Assembly: GCA_026397575.1 (NCBI GenBank)
Contig: JAPLUP010000564.1
Coordinates: forward strand, 1 to 5,840
DNA: 5,840 nt
From: Candidatus Zixiibacteriota bacterium
GTDB lineage: Bacteria > Zixibacteria > MSB-5A5 > CAIYYT01
Reading direction: 5' to 3'
Notes under the pieces: generated by a model
Seen by the model: only the letters and a program-made list of their open reading frames with translations
Told to the model about the DNA's origin: nothing
Database searches by the model: none
Position numbers and translations under genes: made by a program
Shown: positions 5,329 through 5,840 of the stretch, one piece after another
How positions within the stretch are numbered: position 1 is the stretch's first letter
How the letters are laid out: the number at the start of each line of letters is the position of its first letter

Positions 5329-5840
5329 ACTCCAACCTCCTTCGCTCTGGCGAGCAACTTGTCCGGCGAAACGAGCAACTTGTCGAGTCCCATCTTGGAT
5401 GGCGACACGCCGAGAGCCACGCCGACGAGATGAGTAAAGTAAACTATGGGAATGTTGAAGTTCCTGCCGAACGTCTGATTGATCTTGTCTTGATATGCCT
5501 CAAGGTTCATCTGGCAAAGGGGACAGGCAGTAGCAATCATCTCGGCGCCATTGTCGACTGCCGCCTGCAGCAGGCCGAGGTTCAGTTTCAGTGCGATATT
5601 TTCCTCTGTGGTCATCAGCATCCCTCCGCAGCACCGCACTTTTCCGGGAAAATGTGTCGTCTCCGCGCCAATGGCTCGCAGGAGATTGTCCATGGTAACC
5701 GGGTCATCGACGTCATCGAAATACCCATAAGGGCGGACGATTTGGCAGCCATAGTAAGGCGCAACTTTCAGTCCCACGAGTGAGTTGACAACCTTTGCTT
5801 TGATTGTATCGAGACCGATCTCATTGACCAGGATGTCCAG
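5325..5840 (-). CDS. hdrB: HdrB-like subunit, C-terminal 171 residues (5' end cut by right edge)
   Basis: The frame is open to the window edge (it begins LDILVNEIGL), so the GTG at 5777 is an internal Val, not the start. The visible part holds one complete CCG domain: YYGC, then CC 37 residues later (RCCGG), then CPLC 34 residues after that. This is the C-x31-39-CC-x35-CxxC type signature that binds the non-cubane [4Fe-4S] cluster in HdrB. HdrB normally has about 290 residues and two such domains, so the first one lies outside. In methanogens HdrB reduces the CoM-S-S-CoB disulfide; bacterial homologues reduce other or unknown substrates, so no substrate can be given here. The last residues contain a small duplicated DKLL segment. 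The TGA overlaps the ATG of the HdrA-N gene. An hdrC gene is a likely upstream neighbour but is not in the window. Confidence 0.92.
   Translation of the reverse strand: MDILVNEIGLDTIKAKVVNSLVGLKVAPYYGCQIVRPYGYFDDVDDPVTMDNLLRAIGAETTHFPGKVRCCGGMLMTTEENIALKLNLGLLQAAVDNGAEMIATACPLCQMNLEAYQDKINQTFGRNFNIPIVYFTHLVGVALGVSPSKMGLDKLLVSPDKLLARAKEVGV
5336..5342 (-). promoter_or_regulatory. Shine-Dalgarno site of the HdrA-N gene
   Basis: AAGGAGG, a near-full consensus match, lies in the last codons of hdrB, 7 bases before the ATG that overlaps the hdrB stop. It supports the chosen start, which leaves about 15 residues before the conserved HdrA sequence begins. Confidence 0.8.
5351..5384. repeat. Two exact 13-base direct repeats with 21-base period at the hdrB 3' end
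   Basis: The plus-strand 13-mer CGAGCAACTTGTC occurs at 5351-5363 and again at 5372-5384, exactly seven codons apart and in frame. It encodes DKLL twice (DKLLVSPDKLLARAK) in the C-terminal tail of HdrB. It looks like a small in-frame tandem duplication with no clear function. Confidence 0.7.

Noticed and set aside
5775..5777. GTG as start of a short 150-residue HdrB
   Set aside because: The same frame stays open to the window edge and keeps HdrB-like sequence (LDILVNEIGL) upstream, so the GTG is an internal Val.
5430..5783. Plus-strand frame opposite hdrB
   Set aside because: It mirrors conserved HdrB codons, including the CC and CPLC motifs; there is no independent evidence for a gene.

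Overview
The window is a densely packed, single-strand (minus) operon interior that encodes a large soluble iron-sulfur/flavin redox complex. It combines parts of heterodisulfide reductase (HdrA, HdrB), the MvhD adaptor and the NADH-oxidising module of the NuoEFG/HydABC type. Transcription runs from right to left. No RNA genes, mobile elements, CRISPR, promoters or terminators are visible, and no stretch longer than 10 bases lies between genes.

Layout in transcription order: (1) 3' part of an hdrB-like gene, running in from the right edge. (2) A 329-residue protein holding only the N-terminal half of HdrA (N-terminal Cys domain, FAD Rossmann motif, first inserted ferredoxin cluster). (3) A NuoE/HydC-like thioredoxin-fold [2Fe-2S] protein. 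(4) A 670-residue NuoF/HydB-like flavoprotein with an extra N-terminal [2Fe-2S] domain and two extra C-terminal [4Fe-4S] clusters. (5) A 586-residue fusion of a NuoG-like ferredoxin head with the C-terminal half of HdrA. (6) The first 15 codons of an mvhD-like gene at the left edge. Four of the five junctions are ATGA stop/start overlaps. The fifth has a 10-base gap with the Shine-Dalgarno sequence overlapping the upstream stop codon.

The most striking point is that HdrA is split into two polypeptides. The cut falls in the ferredoxin domain that interrupts its FAD domain. nuoE and nuoF lie between the halves, and the second half is fused to a NuoG head. Neither half alone has a full FAD site, so the flavin site should form in trans, physically tying the NADH-dehydrogenase arm to the Hdr arm. 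The expected chain is NADH to FMN (NuoF-like), then Fe-S clusters of NuoE/NuoF/NuoG head, then HdrA FAD, then HdrB and possibly ferredoxin. MvhD would be an added electron entry or exit point. Both the HydB-like FMN subunit and HdrA belong to families known for flavin-based electron bifurcation, so the complex may hold two candidate branching sites. The set of subunit types resembles the Bam(B-I) benzoyl-CoA reductase complex of strict anaerobes, but the catalytic partner is not in the window.

The organism is most likely a strictly anaerobic bacterium (NuoE/NuoF-type proteins, strong Shine-Dalgarno sites, moderate GC). Desulfobacterota-like or candidate phyla such as Zixibacteria are plausible, but the sequence alone does not settle this.
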